Below are positions 26,164 through 35,197 of a stretch of DNA of 64,000 bases, piece after piece. Made by a program: the position numbers and the translations under genes. The first letter of the stretch is position 1. Every line of letters starts with the position of its first letter. The stretch covers positions 1 to 64,000 of the forward strand of contig CBDFHE010000015.1 of assembly GCA_965247455.1 (NCBI GenBank), given 5' to 3'. The stretch is from JACZYA01 sp965247455 (GTDB taxonomy: Bacteria > Acidobacteriota > Terriglobia > Acidiferrales > 2-02-FULL-67-57). The notes beneath the pieces are model-generated. The model searched no databases. It was not told the origin of the DNA and saw nothing but the letters and a program-made list of their open reading frames with translations.

Positions 26164-27323
26164 CCGGCTCCACCGGCTACATCGGCGGCCACATCGTGGC
26201 GGGCCTGCTGGAGCGTCACTCCGATCCGCTCAACCTGCTCGTGCGCGCCAAGAACCGGCGCGAGGCGGAGCTTCGCCTCTGGCGCGCCTTGCAACTTCAC
26301 CTGGACTTCCCCCGCTTCCACCGCTTCCTCCACTCGCGCATCGCCATTTTCCTGGGCGACCTGACCAACGCGCAGTTCGGTCTGGCCGACGACGACTATC
26401 GCCGTTTGGTCCACTCCACCGACTCGGTTATCCACTGCGCCGCCTCCCTCAACCGCAAGTCGGAGAAAAGCTGCTTCAACGTCAACCTGCGCGGCACCTT
26501 GGAGGTGGTCAAGCTGGCCGCTGCCGCCCGCGACCTCCACGGCCTGCGCCGCATCAGCCACGTCAGCACCGTTGCCGTCGCCGGCCAGCGCTCGGGCGAA
26601 GTAGTCCGCGAAGACAAAGCCATCGACTGGGACCGCTCCGACTACGACCCCTACGCCCGCACCAAAAAATTCTGCGAGCACATGATTCGAGAATTGCTCC
26701 CCGACGTGCCCCGCACCATTTTCCGCCCCAGCATCGTCCTGGGCGACAGCCGCCGCGGGGAAACCACCCAGTTCGACATGGTGCAGGCCTTCGTCTTCCT
26801 GGCACGTTTGTGGGTCCTGCCCTTCCGCCCGACTGAGCGCATTGACATCGTTCCGGTGGACTTCGTCGCCGACTCCATCGTCGCCCTGCACCAGAAAGAG
26901 AAGCCCGCGCATGACACCTACCATCTTTCCTCGGGCACCAGTTCGCAAACCTTTCGGGAGTTGACCGACGCGCTGGCCGCAGCCCGGGGGAAGCGCAAGC
27001 CGCTCTACCTGCCCGGGCTGGAGCGCCCCTTTACCGGGCTGGTCAACGCCCTCGCCAATCGGCGGGGCGCGGTGGGCTACGGCGCTGCGCTGCTCAAAGT
27101 CTTCCTGCCCTACCTGGTCTGGAACACCGTCTTCGACAACACCCGCGTTGTCTCTGAGTTGGGCCGCACCCCCGCCCCTTTTTCTCGCTACAGCTTTCCG
27201 CTGCTGAAGTTCAGCCGGGAGAACCGCTTCACCTACCACTACCAGGAGTGGCCCCGCACCGCTAGCCCCGCCAACGGCGGGGCCGAGGGCGAGGTCAGTA
27301 CCGTGGGGAGATCGGTCGGATGA
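26148..27323 (+). CDS. NAD-dependent epimerase/thioester-reductase-like SDR
   Basis: A 391-residue extended SDR. The N-terminus FLTGSTGYIGGHIV gives the GxxGxxG Rossmann loop, DSVIHCAASLNRK and HVSTVAVAG follow, and the active site is YARTK (Y and K about residues 168-172). RTIFRPSIVLGDSRRGE and the FVADSIVALHQ block are as in NAD_binding_4/thioester reductases. It probably reduces or epimerises an acyl or lipid intermediate in the same pathway as the upstream fusion. Residues 373-379 (SPANGG) are encoded by the palindrome GCCCCGCC-AAC-GGCGGGGC at 27265-27283, just outside the conserved fold. Overlaps the pyruvyl transferase gene by 4 bp. Confidence 0.85.
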   Translation: MAIFLTGSTGYIGGHIVAGLLERHSDPLNLLVRAKNRREAELRLWRALQLHLDFPRFHRFLHSRIAIFLGDLTNAQFGLADDDYRRLVHSTDSVIHCAASLNRKSEKSCFNVNLRGTLEVVKLAAAARDLHGLRRISHVSTVAVAGQRSGEVVREDKAIDWDRSDYDPYARTKKFCEHMIRELLPDVPRTIFRPSIVLGDSRRGETTQFDMVQAFVFLARLWVLPFRPTERIDIVPVDFVADSIVALHQKEKPAHDTYHLSSGTSSQTFRELTDALAAARGKRKPLYLPGLERPFTGLVNALANRRGAVGYGAALLKVFLPYLVWNTVFDNTRVVSELGRTPAPFSRYSFPLLKFSRENRFTYHYQEWPRTASPANGGAEGEVSTVGRSVG

Positions 27324-28732
27324 TGGACCTGGTGTTGGAAACCTGGGTCAGCAGCCTGATCGAGCTCTCGAAGTTGACCTGGATGCTGGGCGCGGGCCGG
27401 CCCTGGAGGCCGGGCGAAAAGCTCCGGCTGCTCTTCGCCGGCTACAACGGCACCCGCAACACCGGCTCCGACTTGCGGGTGGAGGAGATGCTACGCCAAG
27501 TCCGCCACATCCTGGGCGACGAAAACATTGCGCTCAGCGTGATGACCCAGAACTTCGACTACACCCGCGGCTATTTCGGCACCGCCCGGCAGGTGCGCCT
27601 GCCCGACGTGTTCCCGCCCTTCCTCCGCCGCGAGGTGCCCCGCCACCACGGCGTGGTGGCCTGCGAAGGCTCGATGTTCAAAAGCAAATTCGCCAACGCC
27701 CTCACCACCATGATGATCGGATCGTTGGGCATCGCCTCTGCCCAGAACAAGCTTTCGGTCGGCTACGGCGCTGAGGCCGGCGCCATGGACCCGCTGCTGG
27801 CTCGCATGTGCCGGCGCTACTGCGGGCAGTCGTTCATCATCACCCGCAACGAGGAGTCGCAAACCATTCTCTCCGACCTCGGCGTCCCCACCGAACTCGG
27901 CACTGACACCGCCTGGACGTTTGAACCTCACGCTGCGGACTACGGCCAAAAAGTCCTGCGCGAAGCGGGCTGGGACGGCAGCGCCCCGGTGCTGGTCCTG
28001 TGCCCCATCAATCCCTTCTGGTGGCCGGTGAAGGCTTCGGTGGCCAAGTACGTGGCCCGCGCTCTGACCGGCGCTTACCGCCAGAGTCACTACCGCTCCC
28101 TCTACTTCCATCGCTCGGGATCCGCCGTGGCCGCGGCCTACGACCGTTATCTCATTGCGCTCGCGAACGCGGTCGATGCTTTTCGCAAAAAGCACAAGGC
28201 TTTCCTCGTTCTGGTGGCCATGGAGCGGCTGGACACCAAGGCCTGCCGGCAGGTCGCCGAGCGGCTGGGCGGTGTGCCTGTTTTTACTTCCGAGCGATAC
28301 GACATGTACCAACTGGTCGGCATCCTGCGCTGCTGCCACTTGATGGTTTCCTCGCGCTACCACGGTATCGTTACCTCCATGCCGGCGCTGGTGCCTTCGG
28401 TCGGCGTCACCATGGACGAGCGCATCCGCAACCTGATGCGCGAGCGCGGCCATCACCATCTGCTCCTGGACGTGGACGATGCCGACCTGGAACCCAAGCT
28501 CGTGGCGGCGTTGGACATTCTGTGCCGGGAGCGCGATGCCATCCGCGACGCCCTCGGTCGCACCGTGGTCAAAAACCTCAAGGCCATGGCTCGCATGGGC
28601 GTGTATTTCGAGCGGCACCTGCAACAGCGATACCCGGAGTTTCCCGTTCGCAGCGGGCTGCTCAGTTGGGAGGACTACCTGCTTCCCCTCAGCCCCACTC
28701 TGCGCAAGCTGGTCGAGAGCTACGGCGAATGA
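27320..28732 (+). CDS. Polysaccharide pyruvyl transferase family protein
   Basis: A 470-residue protein of the PS_pyruv_trans family, which ketalates sugars with phosphoenolpyruvate. Recognisable: FAGYNGTRNTGSDLRVEEMLRQV (about 34-56), ACEGSMFKSKFANALTTMMIGSLGIA, SVGYGAEAGAMD, FIITRNEESQTILSDLGVPTELGTDTAWTF and the C-terminal HLMVSSRYHGIVTSMPALVPSVGVTMDERIRNLM, which carries the family's conserved Arg/His. The N-terminal about 30 residues are hydrophobic-amphipathic (SSLIELSKLTWML) and may associate with membrane. Its presence inside a fatty-acid-type operon is unusual and suggests a pyruvylated lipid or glycolipid head group. ATGA overlaps on both sides. Confidence 0.88.
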   Translation: MMDLVLETWVSSLIELSKLTWMLGAGRPWRPGEKLRLLFAGYNGTRNTGSDLRVEEMLRQVRHILGDENIALSVMTQNFDYTRGYFGTARQVRLPDVFPPFLRREVPRHHGVVACEGSMFKSKFANALTTMMIGSLGIASAQNKLSVGYGAEAGAMDPLLARMCRRYCGQSFIITRNEESQTILSDLGVPTELGTDTAWTFEPHAADYGQKVLREAGWDGSAPVLVLCPINPFWWPVKASVAKYVARALTGAYRQSHYRSLYFHRSGSAVAAAYDRYLIALANAVDAFRKKHKAFLVLVAMERLDTKACRQVAERLGGVPVFTSERYDMYQLVGILRCCHLMVSSRYHGIVTSMPALVPSVGVTMDERIRNLMRERGHHHLLLDVDDADLEPKLVAALDILCRERDAIRDALGRTVVKNLKAMARMGVYFERHLQQRYPEFPVRSGLLSWEDYLLPLSPTLRKLVESYGE

Positions 28733-30384
28733 ACTTTGTCGAAAACATCTTCCAGAATCTGCGCCAGTCCTCCGACCGGCCCGTGCTGCAAGAGGTTCGG
28801 GACGGTTGCGTGGTCGTCGTCACCGGCGCAGAACTGCTGGCCTCGATCCGTGCGGCCCGCGCGTTCCTGCGCCGGCAGGGTCTGAAGAAGGGCGACCGCT
28901 GCGTCCTGCTGGCCCCGAACAGCCTCCGCTGGGCGGCGGTGGACTTCGCCCTCCTGGCGGAAGGGATTCTGGCGGTTCCGCTCTACGCCCGGCAGGCTCC
29001 CGCCGAACTGGTGGCGATGATGAAAGACTGCTCGCCCTCCCTCATCTGCTGCGGCGACGAAGTTCTGCGCGAGGCCATCTTCCGCCAGTGGCCGGACGCT
29101 CCGCCCCGCGTCCTGTTGGACGAGATTTTTGCTGCGACCGGCGCCGATGCAAAAGATGTAAGCGACGCCCCCGCTGCGCTGGCCGACGCCGACCCGGTGA
29201 CCATCATCTACACCTCTGGCACCTCGGGCGAGGCCAAGGGGGTCATCCTCAACGTCGGCAACCTTTCCCACATGGTTCCCTGCACCTCCGCCCGGCTGGA
29301 CCTGCTGATGGGCCCGCGCACCGAGCCCGATCGCGTGTTCCACTATCTGCCGTTTTGCTTCGCCGGCTCGTGGATTCTCTTGCTCACCTGCCTCTCTCGC
29401 CACAGCTTGCTGACGCTCTCCACCGACCTCACCAAGCTGATTGACGAGATGAAAGTGGCGGCGCCCAACTACTTTCTCAATGTTCCGGCGTTGCTGGAGC
29501 GAGTCCGCAGCGGGGTGGAGGAGCAGTTGGAGAAGCGCGGCGGTTTGGCGCGCTTGCTCTATCAGCGTGGCAAGGCGGCGTGGTTTCGGCGTCGGGCCGG
29601 AACGTCGGCGGCGCTCGATTCTCTGTGGTTGGCGTTGGCTCGCGCCGTGGTCTTTCCCGCCATCCGCAAGAAGCTGGGTCCCAACCTCAAAGCGCTCATC
29701 TGCGGTTCGGCCCCACTGGCCCAGGAGACGCAACTCTTTTTCCTGATGCTGGGCCTGCCGGTCTTGCAGGTGTACGGGCTCACCGAAACTACCGGCATCT
29801 GCACCCTGGACCATCCGCACAACGTCGAGCCCGGGCGGGTAGGCCCCGCCATTCCCGGCATCGAGATGAAGCTGGGCGAGGGCGACGAAATCCTGGTGCG
29901 CGGCCCCCACATCTTCCCCGGCTACTGGAACCGCCCGCAGGAAACCGCCCAGGCCCTGCGCAACGGCTGGTACCATACCGGCGACCAGGGCGAAGTGGAC
30001 GCCGGCGGCAACTGGCGCATCATCGGGCGGCTGAAGAATTTGATTATCCCCGCTTCCGGCCACAATGTTGCGCCCGAGCCGATTGAGGATGCGCTGCTCC
30101 GTCGGCTGTCCGGCGCGCAGCAGGTGCTGCTGGTGGGCAACGGGCGCAGCTTCCTGGCCGCCCTCATCACCGGCGAGCTCAGCCGCGCGCAGGTGGAGGC
30201 GGCGCTCACTAGCGTCAACGCCGAGATGCCGCACTACAAGCGCGTGCGCGCTTTCCAGTTGCTCGCTGAGCCTTTCTCGATTGAAAATGGTCTACTCACG
30301 GCCAACGGCAAGCTCAAGCGAGCCCACATCCTGGCCCGCTACCAGAACAAGATTGATGAGATGTACCGCCAGAAGGTGACATGA
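28729..30384 (+). CDS. AMP-dependent acyl ligase 1
   Basis: A 551-residue ANL-superfamily enzyme that would adenylate a carboxylic acid and transfer it to CoA or to the nearby ACP. Motifs: IIYTSGTSGEAKGVIL (phosphate-binding loop, about 162-177), LPFCFAGSWILLL, ALICGSAPLAQE, QVYGLTETTGICTL, GWYHTGDQGEVDAGGNWRIIGRLKN and the catalytic Lys in LLTANGKLKRAHI near the C-terminus. The sequence resembles long-chain acyl-CoA synthetases of FadD15/AAS type. The ATG overlaps the preceding stop (ATGA), so it is translationally coupled to the pyruvyl transferase. Confidence 0.9.
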   Translation: MNFVENIFQNLRQSSDRPVLQEVRDGCVVVVTGAELLASIRAARAFLRRQGLKKGDRCVLLAPNSLRWAAVDFALLAEGILAVPLYARQAPAELVAMMKDCSPSLICCGDEVLREAIFRQWPDAPPRVLLDEIFAATGADAKDVSDAPAALADADPVTIIYTSGTSGEAKGVILNVGNLSHMVPCTSARLDLLMGPRTEPDRVFHYLPFCFAGSWILLLTCLSRHSLLTLSTDLTKLIDEMKVAAPNYFLNVPALLERVRSGVEEQLEKRGGLARLLYQRGKAAWFRRRAGTSAALDSLWLALARAVVFPAIRKKLGPNLKALICGSAPLAQETQLFFLMLGLPVLQVYGLTETTGICTLDHPHNVEPGRVGPAIPGIEMKLGEGDEILVRGPHIFPGYWNRPQETAQALRNGWYHTGDQGEVDAGGNWRIIGRLKNLIIPASGHNVAPEPIEDALLRRLSGAQQVLLVGNGRSFLAALITGELSRAQVEAALTSVNAEMPHYKRVRAFQLLAEPFSIENGLLTANGKLKRAHILARYQNKIDEMYRQKVT

Positions 30385-30545
30385 GAGTGCTCACCGCCGA
30401 GGCGCAGAGAACACAGAGAAGAGCGCCAAGAACCTATCTTTTGGGAGGTTCCTTTCTCTGCGTCCTCTGCGTCTCTGCGGTGAAAAGTCTTCTCTAGAAA
30501 GCGATCGAGTAAGCAGACTCCTGTATGGATAAAGGATAAGGAAGG
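30385..30545. repeat. Long hairpin repeat within the lipid-type operon
   Basis: CACCGCCGAGGCGCAGAGAACACAGAGAA at 30391-30419 pairs with TTCTCTGCGTCCTCTGCGTCTCTGCGGTGA at 30452-30483, across a spacer with the AACC...GGTT sequence. This makes a large imperfect hairpin of the CACAGAG/CTCTGTG family. It interrupts an otherwise overlapping gene string and could reduce or process the downstream transcript. Confidence 0.65.
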
Positions 30546-31349
30546 ATGCAGACTTTCAAGGGCAACACGCTCAGTTGGGAGTTGGTGGACGGAGTGGTGG
30601 AGCTGGCGCTGCACCGCCAGCCCAACAACGAAATCGGCTCCGCCACCCTGGAAGAGTTGGAGCGGTTTGTCGAAGCACTCCAAGCAGCGGAAGGCCAAGC
30701 CCACGCCGTCATCCTCCGCAGCACGCTCCCCTCAGGCTTTTCTGCTGGGGCCGACCTGCGCGAGCTCTACCGTCGCATGCAAGAACTGCCCCAAGCCGAG
30801 CGCATGGCCGGGCTGCGCGACTTCCTGAAGCGCATCCACAAAGTGATGAACGCCCTCGACGCCTCGCCGCTGACCACCATCGCCGCCGTCCACGGTGTCA
30901 CCTTCGGCGGCGGCTTCGAGTTGGCATTGACCTGCGACCTCATCATCGCCGACAAGATGGCGCGCTTCTGCTTTCCCGAGCTGCGCCTGGGCCTGATTCC
31001 CGGCTTCGGCGGCATTCCGCGCCTCAAGCGCGACCTCGGTAACGCCCTGGTGCGCGACCTGCTGCTCACCGGCCGCAGCATCAACGCCACCCGCGCGCAC
31101 GCCGTCGGACTGGTCAGCCAGGTGACGGCCGAAGGCCAGGCGTTGAAAGTGGCGCGCGCCACCGCCGCGCAAATCAAAAAGTTCGACCGCCAGACCAGCG
31201 CCACCGCCAAGCAATTCATCAAACCGATTCCTTACGAGGAATTGAAACAAGAAATTGAAATCTTTTGCGATCTGTTCACTCGCCCGGCGGTGGAGGCCGG
31301 CCTGCGCAAGTTCGTCGAATCCACCGACGCCATGCCCTATCTGCCATGA
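30546..31349 (+). CDS. Enoyl-CoA hydratase/isomerase family protein
   Basis: A 267-residue crotonase. VDGVVELALHRQPNNEIGSATLEEL starts the fold, GFSAGADLRELYRRM forms the first oxyanion-hole segment, and AVHGVTFGGGFELALTCDLIIADKMARFCFPELRLGLIPGFGGIPRLKRDLG holds both glutamates (in GGGFELAL and PELRLG) used by hydratases. It probably hydrates, dehydrates or isomerises an enoyl thioester for the cluster's acyl chain, possibly on the ACP encoded next. ATG at 30546 follows AAGGATAAGGAAGG. The 196-residue-onwards C-terminus (SATAKQFIKPIPYEELKQEIE) is normal for the family. Confidence 0.9.
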   Translation: MQTFKGNTLSWELVDGVVELALHRQPNNEIGSATLEELERFVEALQAAEGQAHAVILRSTLPSGFSAGADLRELYRRMQELPQAERMAGLRDFLKRIHKVMNALDASPLTTIAAVHGVTFGGGFELALTCDLIIADKMARFCFPELRLGLIPGFGGIPRLKRDLGNALVRDLLLTGRSINATRAHAVGLVSQVTAEGQALKVARATAAQIKKFDRQTSATAKQFIKPIPYEELKQEIEIFCDLFTRPAVEAGLRKFVESTDAMPYLP

Positions 31350-31479
31350 CAATACGCCACAGAAACACAAAGGCACAGAGATTTGAATTCAAACAGCTAT
31401 TCAGGAAATTTGCGGGGTATGCTCTCCCGGCTTGTGTCTCTGCGACTCTGCGGTTTTGGTCCTAGCTTGGGAGGTGATA
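31350..31479. repeat. CACAGA-type repeat between crotonase and ACP genes
   Basis: CGCCACAGAAACACAAAGGCACAGAG (31356-31381) and CTTGTGTCTCTGCGACTCTGCGG (31431-31453) are inverted relative to one another. Related units are at 30391, 31788, 49692, 51093 and 53530. Confidence 0.6.
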
Positions 31480-31722
31480 ATGCGAACGACTGAACAGACG
31501 CTGGAGGAAGTTCTAAAACTGGCAGCGGCGCACTTCAAGGTCGTGCGCGAGCGGCTCACGCCCGACGGCGACTTTTTCCAGAAGCTCGGCATCGACAGCA
31601 TGCAAGCCCTAGAACTGCTCACGCGGCTGGAAAACCACTTCGGCATCGAGCTGCCCGACTACGAAATACAGGGCGTGAGCGACTTCCGCACCCTGGCGGA
31701 GCGCATCCAGTCCCGCCTGTGA
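31480..31722 (+). CDS. Acyl carrier protein
   Basis: An 80-residue ACP: FKVVRERLTPDGDFFQKLGIDSMQALELLTRLENHFGIELPDYEIQGVSDFRTLAERI. The Ser in GIDSMQAL (about residue 40) is the 4'-phosphopantetheine site, and the acidic helix II that follows is typical. DSM rather than DSL marks it as a specialised ACP and not the housekeeping AcpP. ATG at 31480 follows GGGAGGTG. Standing between a crotonase and a second acyl-AMP ligase, it is the likely carrier on which chains are activated and modified. Confidence 0.93.
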   Translation: MRTTEQTLEEVLKLAAAHFKVVRERLTPDGDFFQKLGIDSMQALELLTRLENHFGIELPDYEIQGVSDFRTLAERIQSRL

Positions 31723-31830
31723 CAAAAGCCGCGGGGGAATCCCAACGCAGGGCTTGCAAGAAGACCTCTTTTCCAAAACAATCAATCCTCTGTGTCGCGG
31801 TGTCTCTGTGGCTAACATCTGTGGCTGACC

Positions 31831-33567
31831 ATGCTTGATTTGCGGCAATACGCTTCGTTGGGCGGCGCCTTGCGCGACGCGCTGGAGCGCTGGCCCAACG
31901 AAACCTGCCTGATCGAAGCCGACCGTGAGCGCGAAAACTGCCGCCTGACCTATCGCCAGTTCAGAGAAGCGGCCCTGCCCCTGGCCCGCGCCTTGCAAGA
32001 GATGGGATTGGCACAGGGCAGCCGCGCCGCCATCATCATGACCAACCAGTCTAAGTGGCTGATTTCCGCCTATGCGGTGTTCTATGGCGGCGGCGTGCTG
32101 GTGCCGCTGGACTACAAGCTCACTCCGCGCGAGCACCTGCAACTGCTGGCGCTCTCGGAAGCGCGCTTCCTGATGGTCGAGTATCACCTCTGGCGCGCGC
32201 TCACGCAGACGGTGGGGTTCCAGCACCTGCGGGTGGAAGAAGTGCTGGTGACCGAAGCGCCCCCCGGCGCCGACCTGGCCGGCGCCCATTCGACAAGCTC
32301 AGGGCAAGCGCGCCGCTGGGAGAATTGTCAAGACAGCCGCGAGCCGGACTTTGTCCCGCGCGACCGCACCGACCCCGCCTGCATTGTCTATTCCTCCGGC
32401 ACCGGCGGGCAGCCCAAGGGCTGCGTACTGACGCACGAGAATTACCTTGAGCAGTGCATGGCGCTCACTTCGCTCTACCCCTTTTGGCCGGGGGTGCGCT
32501 ACCTGAGCATCCTGCCCACCAACCACGCCATTGACTTCATGGTCGGCTTCATCGGCCCCTTCACCTGCGGCGCGGCGGTGGTGCACCTGCGCACCCTGCG
32601 GCCGGACTACGTCCGCGAGGCCTTCCCCCGCTACAAAATCACTTACATGAGTCTGGTTCCGATGGTGCTCAAGAACCTGGAGCGCGACCTGAAGGCACGC
32701 TTTGCCGGGCTGCCGTGGCACCGCCGCTTCCTCCTCAATCGCCTGGTTGCCCTCAACCGCCGTTTCACGCGCAAACGGCCCCAGCTTGCGCTCAGCCGCT
32801 TGCTGCTGCGCGGGGTGCATCAGGCCTTCGGCGGGGAGTTGCGGGCGCTCTTCGTCGGCGGCGCCTTCACCGAGCCGGCCACCTTGCAGTTCTTCTACGA
32901 CCTCGGCATCCCGGTGGGCAACGGTTACGGCCTCACCGAGGCCGGCACCGCCGTCACCCTCGACGACTTCAATCCCTTCCGGCCCGACACCGTCGGCAAG
33001 CCGCTGCCGGGGATGGAAGTGCGGATCGTCGCGCCCGACGCCGACGGCATCGGCGAGGTGGCGGTGCGCAGCAAGACCGTCATGTCGCACTACCTCGACC
33101 AGCCGGAGTTGACCGCCGAGACCATTGTGGAGGGCTGGCTGCTGAGCGGCGACCTGGGCCGCCTTGATTCCACCGGCCACCTGCAACTCTTCGGCCGCAA
33201 GAAGAACATGATCGTCACCGCCGGCGGCAAGAACATCTATCCCGAGGACATCGAAACCGCTTTCGAGGGCTTGGCGGTCAAAGAGTTCTGCGTCTTCGCC
33301 GCCAACTATCTCTGGCCGCAGCGCGGCAGGGTGCGCGAGCAGTTGGTGCTGGTGCTGCGGTTGGAGGCAGGCAAGGAATTTACCGACGCACTGCGAGCTG
33401 ACCTGATTGCCCGCAACCGCCGCCTGCTGGACTTCAAGCGCGTCGGCGGCTACGTCGTTTGGGAGCGGGATTTCCCTCGTACCGCTTCGCTCAAGATCAA
33501 GCGCAACTTCCTGGCGGAAGAGATCCGCGATCATCTCGACCGCGCCGACGCGGTGGTGCCGTTGTGA
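31831..33567 (+). CDS. AMP-dependent acyl ligase 2
   Basis: A 578-residue ANL enzyme. The phosphate loop is VYSSGTGGQPKGCVLTHENY, with GTGG where ligase 1 has GTSG. Other motifs: LPTNHAIDFMVGF, ALFVGGAFTEPATLQFF, NGYGLTEAGTAVTL, GWLLSGDLGRLDSTGHLQLFGRKKNMIVTAGGKNIYPEDIE and the C-terminal catalytic Lys in TASLKIKRNFL. Residues about 150-168 (ADLAGAHSTSSGQARRWENC) are an extra loop encoded by TTCGACAAGCTCAGGGCAAGC at 32289-32309, which looks like inserted repeat DNA. With the ACP gene 108 bp upstream, acyl-ACP formation is the most natural role. Confidence 0.88.
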   Translation: MLDLRQYASLGGALRDALERWPNETCLIEADRERENCRLTYRQFREAALPLARALQEMGLAQGSRAAIIMTNQSKWLISAYAVFYGGGVLVPLDYKLTPREHLQLLALSEARFLMVEYHLWRALTQTVGFQHLRVEEVLVTEAPPGADLAGAHSTSSGQARRWENCQDSREPDFVPRDRTDPACIVYSSGTGGQPKGCVLTHENYLEQCMALTSLYPFWPGVRYLSILPTNHAIDFMVGFIGPFTCGAAVVHLRTLRPDYVREAFPRYKITYMSLVPMVLKNLERDLKARFAGLPWHRRFLLNRLVALNRRFTRKRPQLALSRLLLRGVHQAFGGELRALFVGGAFTEPATLQFFYDLGIPVGNGYGLTEAGTAVTLDDFNPFRPDTVGKPLPGMEVRIVAPDADGIGEVAVRSKTVMSHYLDQPELTAETIVEGWLLSGDLGRLDSTGHLQLFGRKKNMIVTAGGKNIYPEDIETAFEGLAVKEFCVFAANYLWPQRGRVREQLVLVLRLEAGKEFTDALRADLIARNRRLLDFKRVGGYVVWERDFPRTASLKIKRNFLAEEIRDHLDRADAVVPL

Positions 33568-34466
33568 GTGCACGGTTTCTGGCTGTGGTCAACCCGGCCG
33601 CCGGCGGCGGGCGCTGCGGCAAGCTGGCGGGCCCCGCGCTGGAGAAGTTGCGCGCCGCAGGCGTGGAACTGGAAGTTATCGAAACTCGCACCCCCGGGCA
33701 AGCCACAAGGTTTGTGCGGGACGCCTACCGGGCTGGCTACCGCCGCTTTATCGCCGTGGGCGGCGACGGCACCGCCTATGAAATCGTCAACGGTCTCTTC
33801 CCCGGCGCCGAGGGCGGCGAGCGTCCCACCCTGGGGTTTCTTCCGCTCGGCACCGGCAACTCTTTTCTGCGGGATTTCACCGAGCGCGGCGCCGAGCACG
33901 CCACCCAAGCGCTGCCGGCCGGGCGTGTGCGTCCGTGTGACGTGCTGCGCCTGACCCACACGGAGGGCGTCCTTCACTACATCAACCTGTTGAGCATGGG
34001 CTTTGCCGCCGACGTCGCCGCGGTGCGGGACCGAAAATTCAAATCCCTGGGCGAGCTGGGCTACCTGTTGGGAGTGTTGACCTGCCTGGTTCGCCTGCGC
34101 CGGCGGGCGTTTCCCTTGCGGGTCGAAGGCGAGGCCGAGTTTGACCGCCGGCGCTGCCTCTTCCTCAGCTTCAACAACAGCAAGTTCACCGGCGGTACAA
34201 TGATGATCGCCCCCCTGGCCGACACCGCCGACGGCTTGGTGGAGTTTGTGCGCTGGGGGCCCATCGGGCGGCTGGGGTTGGTGCGCAATTTCCCCCGCTT
34301 GTACGACGGTTCCCACATCAACCATCCGCTGGCTTCGCGCCGGGCGGTTCGGCGGGTGGAGTTCCAGTGGGACGCCCCGGTGGACGTGATGGTGGACGGG
34401 GAGGTGCTCACGTTGCAGTGCCGGACGCTGGAGGTCTTGCCGGCGGCCCTGAACGTCATGGTATGA
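33564..34466 (+). CDS. Diacylglycerol/sphingosine kinase-like lipid kinase
   Basis: A 300-residue DAGK_cat family protein. RFLAVVNPAAGGGRCGKLAGPAL starts the fold, FIAVGGDGTAYEIVNGLFPG is the nucleotide-binding GGDGT loop, and LGFLPLGTGNSFLRDF the second conserved block; MGFAADVAAVRDRKFK and the C-terminal DVMVDGEVL barrel complete it. Expected reaction: ATP-dependent phosphorylation of a lipid hydroxyl (diacylglycerol, long-chain base or an alcohol made by the upstream reductases). GTG at 33564 overlaps the ligase stop (GTGA), and the end overlaps plsC-like by 4 bp. Confidence 0.9.
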   Translation: MSARFLAVVNPAAGGGRCGKLAGPALEKLRAAGVELEVIETRTPGQATRFVRDAYRAGYRRFIAVGGDGTAYEIVNGLFPGAEGGERPTLGFLPLGTGNSFLRDFTERGAEHATQALPAGRVRPCDVLRLTHTEGVLHYINLLSMGFAADVAAVRDRKFKSLGELGYLLGVLTCLVRLRRRAFPLRVEGEAEFDRRRCLFLSFNNSKFTGGTMMIAPLADTADGLVEFVRWGPIGRLGLVRNFPRLYDGSHINHPLASRRAVRRVEFQWDAPVDVMVDGEVLTLQCRTLEVLPAALNVMV

Positions 34467-35197
34467 GAAAACTCTACCTCGTCCTCCGCTCTGTGGTTCT
34501 GTGGATTGCCAGCATCCTCCATTTCTTTCCGGCTTGCAGCTTGCTGGTCTTGCTGGGAATCTTCGTGGACCCGCGCAAGAACGACCGCCCGCAACGCATC
34601 TTATTCCGCAACGTCCTCCGGGTGGCGGGCGTCGGGTTTGAGGTGCGCCGCGCGCCCGGGTTCGACCCCACGCGCACCAGCATCTTCGTCTGCAATCACG
34701 TCAACCTCTTTGACGCTTTCGTAATCTACTCCGCCATTCCGCAGTTTGTGCGGGGGTGGGAGTTGGAGTCGCATTTCAAGATTCCCGCCTACGGTTGGAT
34801 GGTGAAGCGCTTCGGCAACATCCCGGTGCCGGACAGCGCCGGTCCATCCGACCTCAAGAAGCTTATCCAGCGCACCCGGGCAGCGCTGGATGACGGCGTC
34901 AGCATCATCGTTTTTGCGGAAGGATCACGCACACAGGACGGCCGGGTGGGGCCTTTCCGGCGGGGTGTCTTCAACCTGTTGCCGCAATGGGGGTACCCGA
35001 TCGTGCCCATGAGCATTGTGGGGTCGTTTCAGTTCAAGCGGAAGGGAAGCTGGATGCTCCACCCCTCCAAGATTGTCGTTCACCTGCACGACACCATCGA
35101 AACCACAGGGTTGGGCAAGCAGGACGCCGCGGAGTTGCGCGAGCGGGTGCACCGCATCGTGTCCGCGCCGGTGCACGAACCACTCGACCGGCCATGA
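34463..35197 (+). CDS. PlsC-like 1-acylglycerol-3-phosphate acyltransferase
   Basis: A 244-residue acyltransferase. The N-terminal hydrophobic segment (LVLRSVVLWIASILHFFPACSLLVLLGIF) anchors it to the inner membrane. The active-site motif is CNHVNLFDAF (NHxxxxD, about 77-83) and the phosphate-binding motif FAEGSRTQDGRVGPFRRGVF (EGSR in place of EGTR). It would acylate the product of the adjacent lipid kinase, that is a lysophosphatidate-like phospholipid, with an acyl-CoA or acyl-ACP donor. ATGA overlaps on both sides tie it to the kinase and to the next gene. Confidence 0.9.
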   Translation: MRKLYLVLRSVVLWIASILHFFPACSLLVLLGIFVDPRKNDRPQRILFRNVLRVAGVGFEVRRAPGFDPTRTSIFVCNHVNLFDAFVIYSAIPQFVRGWELESHFKIPAYGWMVKRFGNIPVPDSAGPSDLKKLIQRTRAALDDGVSIIVFAEGSRTQDGRVGPFRRGVFNLLPQWGYPIVPMSIVGSFQFKRKGSWMLHPSKIVVHLHDTIETTGLGKQDAAELRERVHRIVSAPVHEPLDRP

